A DNA stretch of 64,000 nt from Larkinella sp049445795 (GCF_049445795.1 NZ_JBMSDT010000009.1:1-64000), one strand, 5' to 3'; shown: positions 1-8,410, counted from the stretch's first letter. Program-made: numbers and translations. The notes: a model not told the origin generated them from the letters alone.

Positions 1-26
1 TTTCACCCCCGTTCGTAGCAAACAAA

Positions 27-55
27 AGTCCCCGCCATCAGGAATAGCGGGGACT
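27..55 (-). terminator. Intrinsic terminator
   Basis: A 9-bp stem (27-35 with 47-55, GTCCCCGC-type) has an A-run on its left side, which becomes a T-run when read on the minus strand. It sits just downstream of the minus-strand gene that ends at 107, so it probably ends that transcript. Confidence 0.7.
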
Positions 56-106
56 CGTCTCGTCGGTTAACCCTAACCCAAATCACATTTTTCACTGTAA
101 GATCTG

Positions 107-643
107 TTATACTTCGGCCGTCGTTTTTTCGCCGGTGAAATAATGCTCTGGCTGTTTAAATAATACGTTAAAGGAAGTCATACTTCCGTAAATCCGGGTA
201 ATGTACTGTTGGATGTTGACCTTCTCCTCATCCTCCATCGAACTGGCGTTCACCCGTTGTTCCAGCACCCGCAACCGATCACGCATCATGACGATTTTGT
301 GGAAAAATACCTCAATCGGTAGTTCCTTCGATGCCAGATCGGTCCGACCCGGTTTTAGGATGAGTTTGCCCCCTTTCCACTTATCGCCCAACGGCACCAC
401 CTCGGTCACATCCGCCCATTTTTGCAGAATCCGCGACAGCGCCTGCTCCACATCGAGCAGACTCACCAGATCACGATCTGGTTCGATGGCATCAATCACC
501 TCCAGCGGTGTACTCAACTTTACTGTTTTGACGCCGGTTTCAAGAAAAGTCACAACATACCCGTTCGATTTTACTGAAATAATTACGCCAACCCCAAATT
601 CGCTATGCCGCACCTGCGACCCAATGCCTAATAGTGTCTCCAT
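107..643 (-). CDS. Conserved hypothetical with N-terminal Tudor/CarD-like domain
   Basis: This is a 178-residue protein when started at the ATG at 641-643 (METLLGIGSQV). The longer frame upstream adds 15 residues rich in Cys that look non-native. The first 45 residues (GSQVRHSEFGVGVI, then YVVTFLETG) have the small beta-barrel pattern seen in CarD N-termini and UvrD C-termini, where it binds RNA polymerase or other partners. The rest is probably helical and has no motif I recognise. Function is unknown; a role with a DNA or RNA enzyme is only an inference from the fold. It reads alone on the minus strand and ends at a terminator. Confidence 0.75.
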   Translation of the reverse strand: METLLGIGSQVRHSEFGVGVIISVKSNGYVVTFLETGVKTVKLSTPLEVIDAIEPDRDLVSLLDVEQALSRILQKWADVTEVVPLGDKWKGGKLILKPGRTDLASKELPIEVFFHKIVMMRDRLRVLEQRVNASSMEDEEKVNIQQYITRIYGSMTSFNVLFKQPEHYFTGEKTTAEV

Positions 644-693
644 AAATCGTCCATTTGTTTGCTTGCAAAAACACAAACCACATACCAAAATCA

Positions 694-787
694 GTTAAGA
701 ATTAAGAGTTAAGAGTTATGAGTTGGCTCCGCCGTTTCCAATAATGTGGCGGAGCCAACTCATAACTCTTAACTCTTAATTCTTAAC
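694..787. repeat. Perfect 40-bp inverted repeat (long hairpin of 7-nt units)
   Basis: Arms 694-733 and 748-787 are exact reverse complements with a 14-nt loop. The outer part of each arm is a run of heptamers such as AGTTAAG, AATTAAG, AGTTATG. The right arm runs into the methyltransferase gene: its last codons and TAA stop (776-787) lie inside the arm. It could form a very stable RNA hairpin at the 3' end of that gene. Confidence 0.9.
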
Positions 788-1366
788 TCCCTTGGGAAGC
801 AGGATTTTGCAGACGCAGGTGGTTTTGGTGACAGTGGTGGCTTCGTCGAGGAGGTCGAAACCGTCTTTGAGGCTGGCCCAGAGTTCGTCGCTGTGCTTGT
901 GATCGTTGATCGTGACGAGCAGTAAACCGTTGGGCTTGAGGTGAGTCGCATACCTTTGCAAGGTTTCGAGTGGGTGGCGACTGTAGTAAATAGACTCGTT
1001 AAACATAATCATGTCGAACGCGCCAACGGGCTGATACTTGTCCATGTCGGCCACCAGGTAGGTGCATTTTTCATCGGCCTGCGCCTGGGCGTTCCGGATG
1101 GCGCTGTCGGAGATGTCCAGGCCGACGTACCGGCCGTAGTTGTGCGGCTGGAGCCGTTGTTGCAACAGGCCTTCCCCGCAGCCGATTTCCAGCAGTTCGG
1201 GCTGACCCGGTTTCAGGTATTTCACATACCCAACGATGACGCTGAACCGGGCCAGTTCGTCCAGCCCTTTCAGTCCTTCCCATAACCCCTTGTCGTACTG
1301 ATAGTTCCAGCGATCGCGGTTGATCCGAAAGATTTTACGTTTGATAAATGAAGTCAGGGAACCCAT
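776..1366 (-). CDS. Class I SAM-dependent methyltransferase
   Basis: The 196-residue protein carries the SAM-binding glycine loop LLEIGCGEG at about residues 58-66, an acidic residue after strand 2 (VGLDISDSAI), and the post-motif region DMIMFNESIYYSRHP where small-molecule methyltransferases often place substrate residues. The substrate cannot be told from sequence. The N-terminal FIKRKIFRINRDRWNYQYDKGLW resembles the helical lid of UbiE/Mettl-type enzymes. It lies downstream of a small membrane protein gene and sixA on the same strand. The C-terminal residues VKN are encoded by the right arm of the hairpin at 694-787, so the natural end of the protein may have been overwritten. Confidence 0.85.
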   Translation of the reverse strand: MGSLTSFIKRKIFRINRDRWNYQYDKGLWEGLKGLDELARFSVIVGYVKYLKPGQPELLEIGCGEGLLQQRLQPHNYGRYVGLDISDSAIRNAQAQADEKCTYLVADMDKYQPVGAFDMIMFNESIYYSRHPLETLQRYATHLKPNGLLLVTINDHKHSDELWASLKDGFDLLDEATTVTKTTCVCKILLPKGVKN

Positions 1367-1390
1367 GTGGCTTGGTTGGTAAATGGAGAC

Positions 1391-1609
1391 TTAACGGGCG
1401 GTGCTGTCCTCGACAAACAGCGTATCGGAGGCATCCAGCAACGAAGTGTCGATGGCCGTTCCGTCCGGTTCGGTGGGCAATGCCCGTTCCAGTTGCCGTT
1501 TTTTGTTCCAGGGCGCCGTGGTCCGCCGGGCCATATCGACCGCCAGCAGGGCCACGATCAGGGTAAAAACAAGGGCTACCACAAACAGGATACGCCGGTT
1601 TCGATTCAT
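1391..1609 (-). CDS. Small single-pass membrane protein, unknown function
   Basis: The 72-residue product has one N-terminal membrane helix (residues 6-24, ILFVVALVFTLIVALLAVDM). A short positively charged stretch follows, then an acidic, Thr/Ser-rich tail. It has no recognisable domain. Its start codon overlaps the sixA stop by 4 bp (ATGA), so it is translationally coupled to sixA and very probably real. The N-terminus (MNRNRR) suggests an N-in orientation with the tail in the periplasm, which is an inference. Confidence 0.6.
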   Translation of the reverse strand: MNRNRRILFVVALVFTLIVALLAVDMARRTTAPWNKKRQLERALPTEPDGTAIDTSLLDASDTLFVEDSTAR

Positions 1610-2109
1610 GATTCGGTTAATTTTTTGGGCGAAATCAGGTCAATCAACGTTCCCGTCCGGCCCGAAACTTCCGCCCACTCCAACCCATCGAACTCGATAA
1701 TCACCACTGCCCCTTTGCTCATCGAACCCACATCGGCATGGGTCAGGTATTCGGCCACGTACGAAATATCCGGGTTGTGCCCAAACAACATCAGCGACTG
1801 ACAACTCGCACCGGTATTGTTGATGGCGGCCAGATACGCCTTGGGTCCACCGTCGAACAGTTTCGGCTCCAGCCCCATCGCTTCCGGGTCCAGGTGTAAC
1901 TGTTCGGCTATCACTTTGCCGGTATCTTTGGCCCGGTTGGCCGTGCTGCTGATCAGGCAGTCGGGCTTGATGCCCATCTTAGCCAAATGACGGCCCACAC
2001 GGGCGGCAGCCATAATGCCCTCCGGCACCAGATCACGGTCGTGGTCACGCTGGAAACTGGCCCGGTCTTCCGCCTTGGCGTGCCGGACGAGGTAAAGAAT
2101 TTTCTTCAT
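1606..2109 (-). CDS. sixA: SixA-type histidine phosphatase
   Basis: This 167-residue protein has the branch-1 histidine phosphatase signature LVRHAKAE at residues 7-14 with the catalytic His, a typical S-x-A-x-R-A helix (SSTANRAKDT), and the second catalytic His in LMLFGHNPD. SixA enzymes dephosphorylate phosphohistidine on signalling or PTS phosphotransfer proteins. Length matches the family (about 160). It is the first gene of a minus-strand group with the small membrane protein and the methyltransferase. A TAGTTTTG box lies 28 nt upstream. The true substrate in this organism is not evident. Confidence 0.9.
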   Translation of the reverse strand: MKKILYLVRHAKAEDRASFQRDHDRDLVPEGIMAAARVGRHLAKMGIKPDCLISSTANRAKDTGKVIAEQLHLDPEAMGLEPKLFDGGPKAYLAAINNTGASCQSLMLFGHNPDISYVAEYLTHADVGSMSKGAVVIIEFDGLEWAEVSGRTGTLIDLISPKKLTES

Positions 2110-2137
2110 TGTTTGGGTTAAGAAAGGCGTTTTTTTC

Positions 2138-2145
2138 CAAAACTA
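2138..2145 (-). promoter_or_regulatory. -7 box for sixA
   Basis: TAGTTTTG read on the minus strand fits the Bacteroidota -7 consensus TAnnTTTG and lies 28 nt before the sixA ATG. I see no clear -33 TTTG at the usual spacing. Confidence 0.45.
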
Positions 2146-2219
2146 CTAATTCTGCTCAAAAGACCATGCGTCAACCCGCCGACTCCCCGGAATGTTCCTC
2201 CAATGCCCCTGAAAATTCG

Positions 2220-2227
2220 TATCTTTG
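2220..2227 (+). promoter_or_regulatory. -7 box for prfC
   Basis: TATCTTTG matches TAnnTTTG and lies 58 nt before the prfC ATG, in the 176-bp gap between divergent sixA and prfC. The -33 element is not obvious. Confidence 0.55.
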
Positions 2228-2285
2228 CCTTCCCATACATTAATAGAAGTCATAACCGCCCTAAACCGGGCCGGTCAGCCATACA

Positions 2286-3881
2286 ATGAGTACGCTACAG
2301 GAAATCAGCCGTCGCCGGACGTTCGCCATCATCAGCCACCCGGATGCCGGTAAGACCACATTGACCGAAAAACTGCTGCTTTTCGGCGGGGCCATCCAAA
2401 CCGCCGGAGCCGTGAAGTCGAACAAAATCAAGAAGTCGGCCACCTCCGACTTTATGGAGATCGAGAAACAGCGCGGTATTTCGGTAGCTACGTCCGTAAT
2501 GACGTTTGAATACCGGGATCTGAAAATCAACATCCTCGATACGCCGGGTCACAAGGATTTTGCGGAAGACACCTACCGGACGCTCACCGCTGTCGACAGC
2601 GTGATTCTGGTCATCGACTGCGTCAAGGGCGTCGAGGAGCAAACCGAGCGTCTGATGGAAGTCTGCCGGATGCGCGATACGCCAGTGATTATTTTCATCA
2701 ACAAACTCGACCGCGAAGGCCAGAATCCATTCGATTTGCTCGACGAACTGGAAGCCAAGCTGAACATCCGGGTTCGGCCGCTGACCTGGCCGGTCAACAT
2801 GGGGTCGGATTTCAAGGGCGTGTACAGCCTCTACGACAAAACCATGAATTTCTTCCGCGTCAACAAAACGAAGGTGGAAGAAGACATCCTGGAAATCGAC
2901 ATTAATACGCCGGTTTTGGATCAAAAAGTAGGCCAACGCGACGCCGAACAACTGCGCGAAGATGCCGAACTGATCGAAGGCGTTTATGATCCGTTCGACC
3001 GCCAGACCTACCTGGAAGGCAAAGTAGCCCCGGTTTTCTTCGGCTCGGCCGTCAACAACTTCGGGGTCAAAGAATTGCTGGACACGTTCTGCACGATTTC
3101 GCCGGAACCGATTGCCCGCGCCACCGACAAGCGCGTGGTACAGCCCGACGAGCCGAAGTTTACCGGTTTTGTCTTCAAGATTCACGCCAACCTTGACCCG
3201 CGCCACCGCGACCGGATTGCGTTCCTGCGCATTTGTTCGGGCACGTTCGAACGCGGAAAATTCTACCACCACACGCGGCTGGACAAAGACGTACGGTTTT
3301 CGAGTCCGTTCAGCTTCATGGCCGACAGCAAGAGCATTGTCGAAGAAGGCTTCCCCGGCGACGTGGTGGGCCTCTACGACACGGGATCGTTCAAGATCGG
3401 CGACACGCTGACGGAAGGCGAAGACCTCCAGTACACCGGTATTCCGAGTTTTTCGCCCGAGATTTTCAAGGAGTTGATCAACGCCGACCCGATGAAATCC
3501 AAGCAGTTGGAGAAAGGCATTCAGCAATTGACCGACGAGGGCGTGGCGCAGTTGTTTACGATGACGAGCGGAAACCGGAAGATCGTCGGCACGGTCGGCG
3601 AACTTCAGTTTGATGTGATTCAGTACCGGCTCGAACACGAATACGGGGCCAAATGCCGCTGGGTGTCGCTGCCGATCTCGAAAGCCTGCTGGCTCACCTC
3701 CGACGACCGGAAGAAGCTCGACGAATTCATCCGGCTGAAAGGGCTGGCGATTGCCTACGACAAAGACGAGAACCCGGTTTTTCTGGCCGAATCCGATTGG
3801 ATTCTGCGCATGAACATGCAGAACAACCCGGATATCAAATTCCATATGACGTCGGAATTCAAACTGGCCCTGGAGGTATAA
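2286..3881 (+). CDS. prfC: Peptide chain release factor 3 (GTPase)
   Basis: RF3 uses GTP to recycle RF1/RF2 from the ribosome after termination. The 531-residue length is typical. GTPase motifs are all visible: P-loop HPDAGKTT (about 19-26), switch II DTPGHKDF, and NKLDREG. RF3-specific sequences follow, such as KRGISV-like KQRGISVATS, and the C-terminal domain GELQFDVIQYRLEHEYG, which separates RF3 from EF-G. The ATG at 2286 begins MSTLQEISRRRTFAII, a normal RF3 N-terminus. A large open antisense frame lies opposite and is only a shadow. The gene contains at least four copies of the octamer CCGGTTTT. Confidence 0.97.
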   Translation: MSTLQEISRRRTFAIISHPDAGKTTLTEKLLLFGGAIQTAGAVKSNKIKKSATSDFMEIEKQRGISVATSVMTFEYRDLKINILDTPGHKDFAEDTYRTLTAVDSVILVIDCVKGVEEQTERLMEVCRMRDTPVIIFINKLDREGQNPFDLLDELEAKLNIRVRPLTWPVNMGSDFKGVYSLYDKTMNFFRVNKTKVEEDILEIDINTPVLDQKVGQRDAEQLREDAELIEGVYDPFDRQTYLEGKVAPVFFGSAVNNFGVKELLDTFCTISPEPIARATDKRVVQPDEPKFTGFVFKIHANLDPRHRDRIAFLRICSGTFERGKFYHHTRLDKDVRFSSPFSFMADSKSIVEEGFPGDVVGLYDTGSFKIGDTLTEGEDLQYTGIPSFSPEIFKELINADPMKSKQLEKGIQQLTDEGVAQLFTMTSGNRKIVGTVGELQFDVIQYRLEHEYGAKCRWVSLPISKACWLTSDDRKKLDEFIRLKGLAIAYDKDENPVFLAESDWILRMNMQNNPDIKFHMTSEFKLALEV

Positions 3882-3900
3882 TCTAAACTGGCGACGGTAT

Positions 3901-4188
3901 GAACCAACGAATTTGGCCGTCGAAGTCCTGTTGCCCAAAACGGCAAAAATTGACCGTACGATTAAATTCACCGATTACGAAGCACACGGCGTAGGGGAAT
4001 ACTGGCTGGTTGATCCCACTAAAAAAACCGTCGAACAGTTTGTCCTCATTAATGGTGTTTTTCATCTCCGGTTTCAGGGTGGTGAGGGGCTGCTCAAAAG
4101 TGAGGTTGTAAAAGGCTTTCAGCTTCCTGCGGAAGCGTTTTTCAGCACAACCCCTGCCCTGACCATTTTACAGGAATTCATGAATTAA
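3901..4188 (+). pseudogene. Uma2-family (DUF820) C-terminal remnant
   Basis: The frame encodes NLAVEVLLPKTAKIDR, then FTDYEAHGVGEYWLVDP, which matches the C-terminal half of Uma2 nuclease-fold proteins (compare the intact copy at 32766-33359: DLVIEVLSKGNTKRE, FEAYEEAGVREYWVV). The N-terminal half is missing, and prfC ends only 20 bp earlier. The only available start is TTG at 3913. I read it as a decayed fragment. The EVL and D/E-x-K-type residues of the PD-(D/E)xK core are partly present, but the fragment is probably not functional. Confidence 0.6.
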
Positions 4189-4213
4189 ACGCCACGGCGA
4201 AAAACCACACCCT

Positions 4214-5455
4214 ATGCAAAATACCTCCGTTGTCGACCGGTTTTTACGGTACGTCCAGATTGATACCCAATCCGACCCGCGTTCCACCACCAATCCCTCG
4301 ACCGAAAAACAGAAAGATCTGGGCCGTCTGCTGGTGGACGAACTCCACGAACTGGGCGTTTCGGATGCCGAACTGGACGAATTTGGGTACGTCTATGCCA
4401 CGATTCCGGCCAATACTGGCAAGCCGAACGTGCCGGTTTTGTGCCTCTGCGCCCACATGGACACCTCGCCGGACGTGACCGGCGCGGGCGTCAAACCGCT
4501 CATCCACCACGATTGGGACGGCACGGACATCGTGCTGCCCGACGACCCGACGCAGGTCATCCGACTGGCCGACCACCCGGATTTGAACGACCAGATCGGC
4601 CACGACATCATCACGGCCAGTGGCACCACGCTGCTCGGCGCCGACAACAAGGCGGGCGTAGCCGAGATCATGGCCGCTGCCGAACTGCTGCTCAACGAGC
4701 CCGTAATTAAACACGGCACGATCCGGCTGCTGTTTACGCCGGATGAAGAAGTCGGTCGCGGCACCGAAAAAGTCGATCTGGCAAGACTCGGCGCGGCCAT
4801 TGGCTACACGATCGACGGCGAGATGCGGGGCACGCTGGAAGACGAAACGTTTTCGGCCGATGCGGTCAAAATCACGATTCAGGGGGTCAGCACGCACCCC
4901 GGTTTTGCGAAAGGCAAGCTTGAAAATGCGCTGAAGATTGCCGCCGATCTGCTGGCTTCCCTGCCCAAAGATTCGCTTTCGCCCGAAACCACCGAAGGCC
5001 ACGAAGGCTTTATTCATCCGGGCCACCTGGAAGGCAATCAGGATCAGGCGGTTTTGGAATTCATCATCCGCGACTTTAGCGTGAGCGGTTTACAGGAAAA
5101 AGAGCATTACCTACAGAAGCAGTTGCAGACGGTTTTGGCCATGTATCCCAACTCCAGCGCGACGTTCGACGTTCGGGAGCAATACCGGAACATGAAAGAA
5201 GTGCTCGACCAGCACCCCGCCGTGGTCGAAAACGCGCTCGAAGCCATCCGCCGGAGCGACCTGCAGCCCGAACGCCGGAGCATCCGGGGCGGCACCGATG
5301 GCTCACGGCTGTCGTTCATGGGTCTGCCCTGCCCCAACCTCTTCGCGGGCGAACACGCCTTTCACTCACGGCTCGAATGGGTCTCGGTGCAGGACATGGA
5401 AAAAGCCGTGGAAGTGATTGTCAATCTCTGCCAGGTTTGGGAAGAACGGGCATAA
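4214..5455 (+). CDS. pepT: Peptidase T (tripeptide aminopeptidase)
   Basis: This 413-residue M20-family zinc peptidase removes the N-terminal residue of tripeptides in the cytoplasm. Metal and catalytic motifs are in order: AHMDTSPD (about 81-88), GADNKAGVAE (about 140-149), TPDEEVGRG with the catalytic Glu pair, IDGE, and the C-terminal GEHAFHSRLEWV with the last metal His. The dimerisation domain lies between about 200 and 320. Length and motifs match PepT closely. It begins 25 bp after the Uma2 remnant and ends at a hairpin repeat facing a convergent SDR gene. Confidence 0.95.
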   Translation: MQNTSVVDRFLRYVQIDTQSDPRSTTNPSTEKQKDLGRLLVDELHELGVSDAELDEFGYVYATIPANTGKPNVPVLCLCAHMDTSPDVTGAGVKPLIHHDWDGTDIVLPDDPTQVIRLADHPDLNDQIGHDIITASGTTLLGADNKAGVAEIMAAAELLLNEPVIKHGTIRLLFTPDEEVGRGTEKVDLARLGAAIGYTIDGEMRGTLEDETFSADAVKITIQGVSTHPGFAKGKLENALKIAADLLASLPKDSLSPETTEGHEGFIHPGHLEGNQDQAVLEFIIRDFSVSGLQEKEHYLQKQLQTVLAMYPNSSATFDVREQYRNMKEVLDQHPAVVENALEAIRRSDLQPERRSIRGGTDGSRLSFMGLPCPNLFAGEHAFHSRLEWVSVQDMEKAVEVIVNLCQVWEERA

Positions 5456-5471
5456 ACCATGACCGGTATAC

Positions 5472-5557
5472 GGTTTTCAGTTTACGGTTTTCCGGGCGGA
5501 AACGCATTTCTCATGCAGCGAATCCAACTGTATACTGTAAACCATAAACTGAAAACC
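5472..5557. repeat. Intergenic inverted repeat (GGTTTTCAGTTTA type)
   Basis: Arms 5472-5492 and 5537-5557 match at 19 of 21 positions and are built of units like CAGTTTA and CGGTTTT. The repeat sits between convergent pepT and the SDR gene and may act as a bidirectional terminator. The same unit types recur at 11464-11548 and 44373-44480. Confidence 0.8.
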
Positions 5558-5558
5558 C

Positions 5559-6353
5559 TCAGGCAATCGTCTTCGTCACCCCCCCGTCGACACGAATGGC
5601 CGCGCCATTGGTCGCGGATGCCAGCGGGCTGACGAGGTAGGCCACCAGATTGGCCACTTCCTGCGTGGTGGCAAACCGCTTGATGATCGACGTGGGCCGT
5701 GCGTGTTTGAAGAAGTCTTTTTCCATCTCTTCCACGGTCACCTTGTTCATGGCCGCCATGTTACCAATGAAATCACCAACGCCTTCCGAGAACGTTGGCC
5801 CGGGCAGAATGGTGTTCACGGTCACTTCGGTGCCGGTTGTCAATTCGGCCAAACCGCGTGAAACGGCCAGTTGCGCGGTTTTTGTCATACCGTAATGAAT
5901 CATTTCGGTCGGAATTTGCAGGCCTGATTCGCTCGATACGAAGATGATCCGCCCCCAGCCTTTCGCCAGCATCGCCGGAAAATAGTGCCTCGAAAGCCGA
6001 ACGCCACTCATCACGTTAACCTCAAAAAACCGGAACCAGTCTTCATCCGGGATGTCGGCAAACTCCTTCGGCTCAAAAATGCCGACGTTGTTCACCAGTA
6101 TATCCACTTCGGAAACGTCGGCCAGCAGCGCGTTGATGTCGTCCACCTTGCTAAAATCAGCCGCGACGGCCCGAAACCGGGTGCCGGGCAATTCGTCCAT
6201 CATCTTCCGGGCCAGAGCGTCGGTTCGTTCCTTGTTCCGGCCGTTCAGAATCACTTCGGCTCCTTCCTGCGCCAGCGTTCGGGCAATGGCCAGCCCGATG
6301 CCGGCCGTCGAGCCGGTCACCAAGGCGGTTTTTCCGCTTATTTCTAAATTCAT
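5559..6353 (-). CDS. Short-chain dehydrogenase/reductase
   Basis: The 264-residue protein is a classical SDR. It has TGSTAGIG (residues 14-21, NAD(P) binding), NNVG near residue 88, a catalytic Ser in VSSESG, and YGMTK with catalytic Tyr and Lys. RNKER after strand 2 suggests NADP preference, but this is weak evidence. The C-terminal GAAIRVDGG is typical of FabG-like members. The substrate is unknown. It reads downstream of the Ddl-like ligase with a 15-bp gap, so the two are probably co-transcribed. Confidence 0.9.
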   Translation of the reverse strand: MNLEISGKTALVTGSTAGIGLAIARTLAQEGAEVILNGRNKERTDALARKMMDELPGTRFRAVAADFSKVDDINALLADVSEVDILVNNVGIFEPKEFADIPDEDWFRFFEVNVMSGVRLSRHYFPAMLAKGWGRIIFVSSESGLQIPTEMIHYGMTKTAQLAVSRGLAELTTGTEVTVNTILPGPTFSEGVGDFIGNMAAMNKVTVEEMEKDFFKHARPTSIIKRFATTQEVANLVAYLVSPLASATNGAAIRVDGGVTKTIA

Positions 6354-6368
6354 TGCTAAAGTGTTTGT

Positions 6369-8057
6369 TTACGAATACCGCTCCGTGATCGCTTTGGCCC
6401 GTTCACGGGTTTCCAGAATCAACGGATGCACCGGCTGGGCGAGCGCTTCGAGCACGTCGGCCACCGAGTCCTTAAACAACAAATTCACGGATAATTCGTG
6501 CCGGGCCTGGCTGGTTTTTAGCATAACCACCGGCCGGGTCTGGCCCTGAGCCGCGTGCAAGCCGTACCAGGCTTTGGCTTCCGCCCAGGTCGCTTCCAGG
6601 TCTTCATGGGCCCCATCCACGACAAACTCCTCCGTCGGCACGTGCAGCAATTGCCGGTCGGCCATGCGTTGATCAAGGTCCGCCAGTTGCTGCCGCAAGC
6701 GGACGGTATTCTTGCCGGTTCGGATGCGTTCGCGTAACGATTGACGGATGAAATAGGTGATGGCCTGCGTTACATTCAACCCAATTTCGGCCATCTGCTT
6801 GAAGATGAGCGAGGTAGGCGACATGCCGGGAATCGTATTCGGATCGTGGAGCAACACGCGACCCGGCGCATTCGGGCCGTCGGGCGTCAGAAAACCGTCG
6901 ATGCGGGCGCAGACGTTCATACCCAGTTTGGTAAAGACACTAGCGACGTTCACCTGGATTTCGCGGTTGTGTTCGAGCGTCGTCTGCACCGGAATCCGTT
7001 TGCGGGTGGTGCTGCCCGACTGGTATTTGGATTTAAAATCGAAGCTCGTGACGTTGTAAATTTCCGTCGGCGGCAGGGCCACGGCGGTTCCGTCGTCGTC
7101 CTGAATCACCCCGCACGAAAATTCCTGACCGCTGATAAACTCTTCAAACAGTACATCGTCTTCGGAATTGACCGACGCAATGACCAGCGACCCGTTTCCG
7201 GCCTGGGCCCAGGAATCGGCTTTCGCCAGCAAGTCCGCCGGGTGGTGAATCGCTTCGCCGGTTTCTTCCAGAATCACCGGATAACCGATGCCGGAGTCCA
7301 ATTCGGTAATCGCCTGCACCAGGGCGGTTTTTTGCTCGTCCGAGAACGTTTTCCAGCTTTCCAGATCAATCTCTTGTCGGAAAAAGCACTGATTGACGGC
7401 CTTGATGAACGTCGTTAAATCGTTGTTGCGAACGATCACCACGCCGATGGACGAGCCCTGGTGCGGGGCTTTCACAACGATGGGCAGCCCAAGCTGGCTT
7501 TGCAGCGATTCAAAGAAACTGGCTTTGTCGGCTTCGTCCCAGGCCGGGCGGCTGATGACGGCGGTTTTCTTTTCCTGCCCGTTGACCAGTGCAATCAGTT
7601 CGTTTTGCAGGATTTTATTGATGCCGACCGCCGAACCCATCAAGCCCGGCCCGCTGTACGGAATCTTGTACCATTCGAGCAAACCCTGAATGCCGCCGTC
7701 CTCACAATCGGGGCCGTGCATCGCCAGAAAGGCAAAATCGAAAAACCGGCTGAACTCCTGCGGCTGAATCCGCAGCCCGATCGCGTTGATTTGTTCCTCC
7801 AGTTCCTCAGCCGACAAACCGGCCAACGACTCGATGTACACGCTGAACCGACGGTCGGTTTGCTGCGGATAAAACGACCGGATCGAGGGTTGAGCCAACA
7901 ACTCTTCCCGAATCAGGATAAAATTGCCCAGCCCGTCGACAAACACCATCACGGGTTCAAACAGGGCTTTGTCAATATGGGTCAGGGCCGTGCGACCGCC
8001 GGCAAAGGAAACCTCCCGCTCACGCGACGGGCCACCGAAGAAGATACCAATTCTCAT
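6369..8057 (-). CDS. Long D-alanine-D-alanine ligase-like ATP-grasp protein
   Basis: Residues 1-100 match the Ddl N-terminal domain (GIFFGGPSREREVSFAGG). HGPDCEDGGIQG corresponds to the Ddl HGxxGEDGxxQG loop, EEFISGQEFSCGV to the ATP-grasp region, and ARIDGFLT with DPNTIPGMSPTS to the metal and substrate loops of Ddl. At 562 residues it is much longer than a standard Ddl (about 310-370), with an insertion in the middle and an extra C-terminal domain of about 130 residues. It may be a Bacteroidota-type D-Ala ligase or a ligase for another amino acid or peptide. I therefore give no gene symbol. Confidence 0.8.
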   Translation of the reverse strand: MRIGIFFGGPSREREVSFAGGRTALTHIDKALFEPVMVFVDGLGNFILIREELLAQPSIRSFYPQQTDRRFSVYIESLAGLSAEELEEQINAIGLRIQPQEFSRFFDFAFLAMHGPDCEDGGIQGLLEWYKIPYSGPGLMGSAVGINKILQNELIALVNGQEKKTAVISRPAWDEADKASFFESLQSQLGLPIVVKAPHQGSSIGVVIVRNNDLTTFIKAVNQCFFRQEIDLESWKTFSDEQKTALVQAITELDSGIGYPVILEETGEAIHHPADLLAKADSWAQAGNGSLVIASVNSEDDVLFEEFISGQEFSCGVIQDDDGTAVALPPTEIYNVTSFDFKSKYQSGSTTRKRIPVQTTLEHNREIQVNVASVFTKLGMNVCARIDGFLTPDGPNAPGRVLLHDPNTIPGMSPTSLIFKQMAEIGLNVTQAITYFIRQSLRERIRTGKNTVRLRQQLADLDQRMADRQLLHVPTEEFVVDGAHEDLEATWAEAKAWYGLHAAQGQTRPVVMLKTSQARHELSVNLLFKDSVADVLEALAQPVHPLILETRERAKAITERYS

Positions 8058-8062
8058 TACAA

Positions 8063-8148
8063 GTACCCACGGACTTTAGTCCGTGTTTTGGGAGTTTATT
8101 CTATCTAATTGGTAATATCAACTCACACGGACTAAAGTCCGTGGGTAC
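8063..8148. repeat. Perfect 24-bp inverted repeat
   Basis: Arms 8063-8086 and 8125-8148 are exact reverse complements, and each arm contains its own small palindrome (CACGGACT-TTA-GTCCGTG). It lies directly upstream of the Ddl-like gene and could form either one long hairpin or two small cloverleaf-like hairpins. Confidence 0.85.
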
Positions 8149-8164
8149 GATGGCGCAAAGTAAC

Positions 8165-8198
8165 AAAAAAGGCCGCTCTTTCGTAAAAGAGCAGCCTT
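8165..8198 (-). terminator. Intrinsic terminator
   Basis: The stem AAGGCCGCTCTTT (8169-8181) pairs with 8185-8198, and the flanking A-run becomes a T-run on the minus strand. It ends the transcript from the DUF433/NifU side. Confidence 0.75.
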
Positions 8199-8221
8199 CT
8201 ATCCTCAAAAGTGGTATTGAT

Positions 8222-8410
8222 TTAGCGAAACAGCCAGGAAGCAATCACCGCAACGGTTTGTTCTTTCGTTACAGCCGGAAAATCATCCAGGGAGATACCC
8301 AATTCCAGGTGGTCAAATAAAGATTGAATCGGCACACGCGTCCCGGAAAAAACTGGTATTCCTCCCATGATATTCGGATTGGAGACGATCACTTCGGATA
8401 ACGCTGCCAT
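8222..8410 (-). CDS. DUF433 family protein (orphan antitoxin-like)
   Basis: The 62-residue protein matches DUF433: NPNIMGGIPVFSGTRVP followed by FDHLELGISLDDFPAVTKEQTVAVI. DUF433 is a small winged-helix-like domain. Some members are the antitoxin partner of a PIN-like (DUF5615) toxin. No such toxin gene is adjacent: the minus strand downstream holds only a terminator and a hairpin. It is slightly short at the C-terminus for the family. It may be an orphan left from a toxin-antitoxin pair, or a stand-alone regulator. It starts 13 bp after the NifU gene. Confidence 0.7.
   Translation of the reverse strand: MAALSEVIVSNPNIMGGIPVFSGTRVPIQSLFDHLELGISLDDFPAVTKEQTVAVIASWLFR

Noticed and set aside
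694..787. CRISPR-like array in the heptamer repeats
   Set aside because: Units are 7 nt, have no spacers and are arranged as two complementary arms; no cas genes are present.
2295..3971. 558-codon open frame antisense to prfC
   Set aside because: Exactly opposite a certain gene; composition reflects the complementary codons of prfC, with no domain.
4244..5026. 260-codon open frame antisense to pepT
   Set aside because: Shadow of pepT; Arg/Gly/Val-rich and without family features.
8222..8410. Complete toxin-antitoxin pair
   Set aside because: Only the DUF433 part is present; no PIN-like toxin gene is adjacent on either strand.
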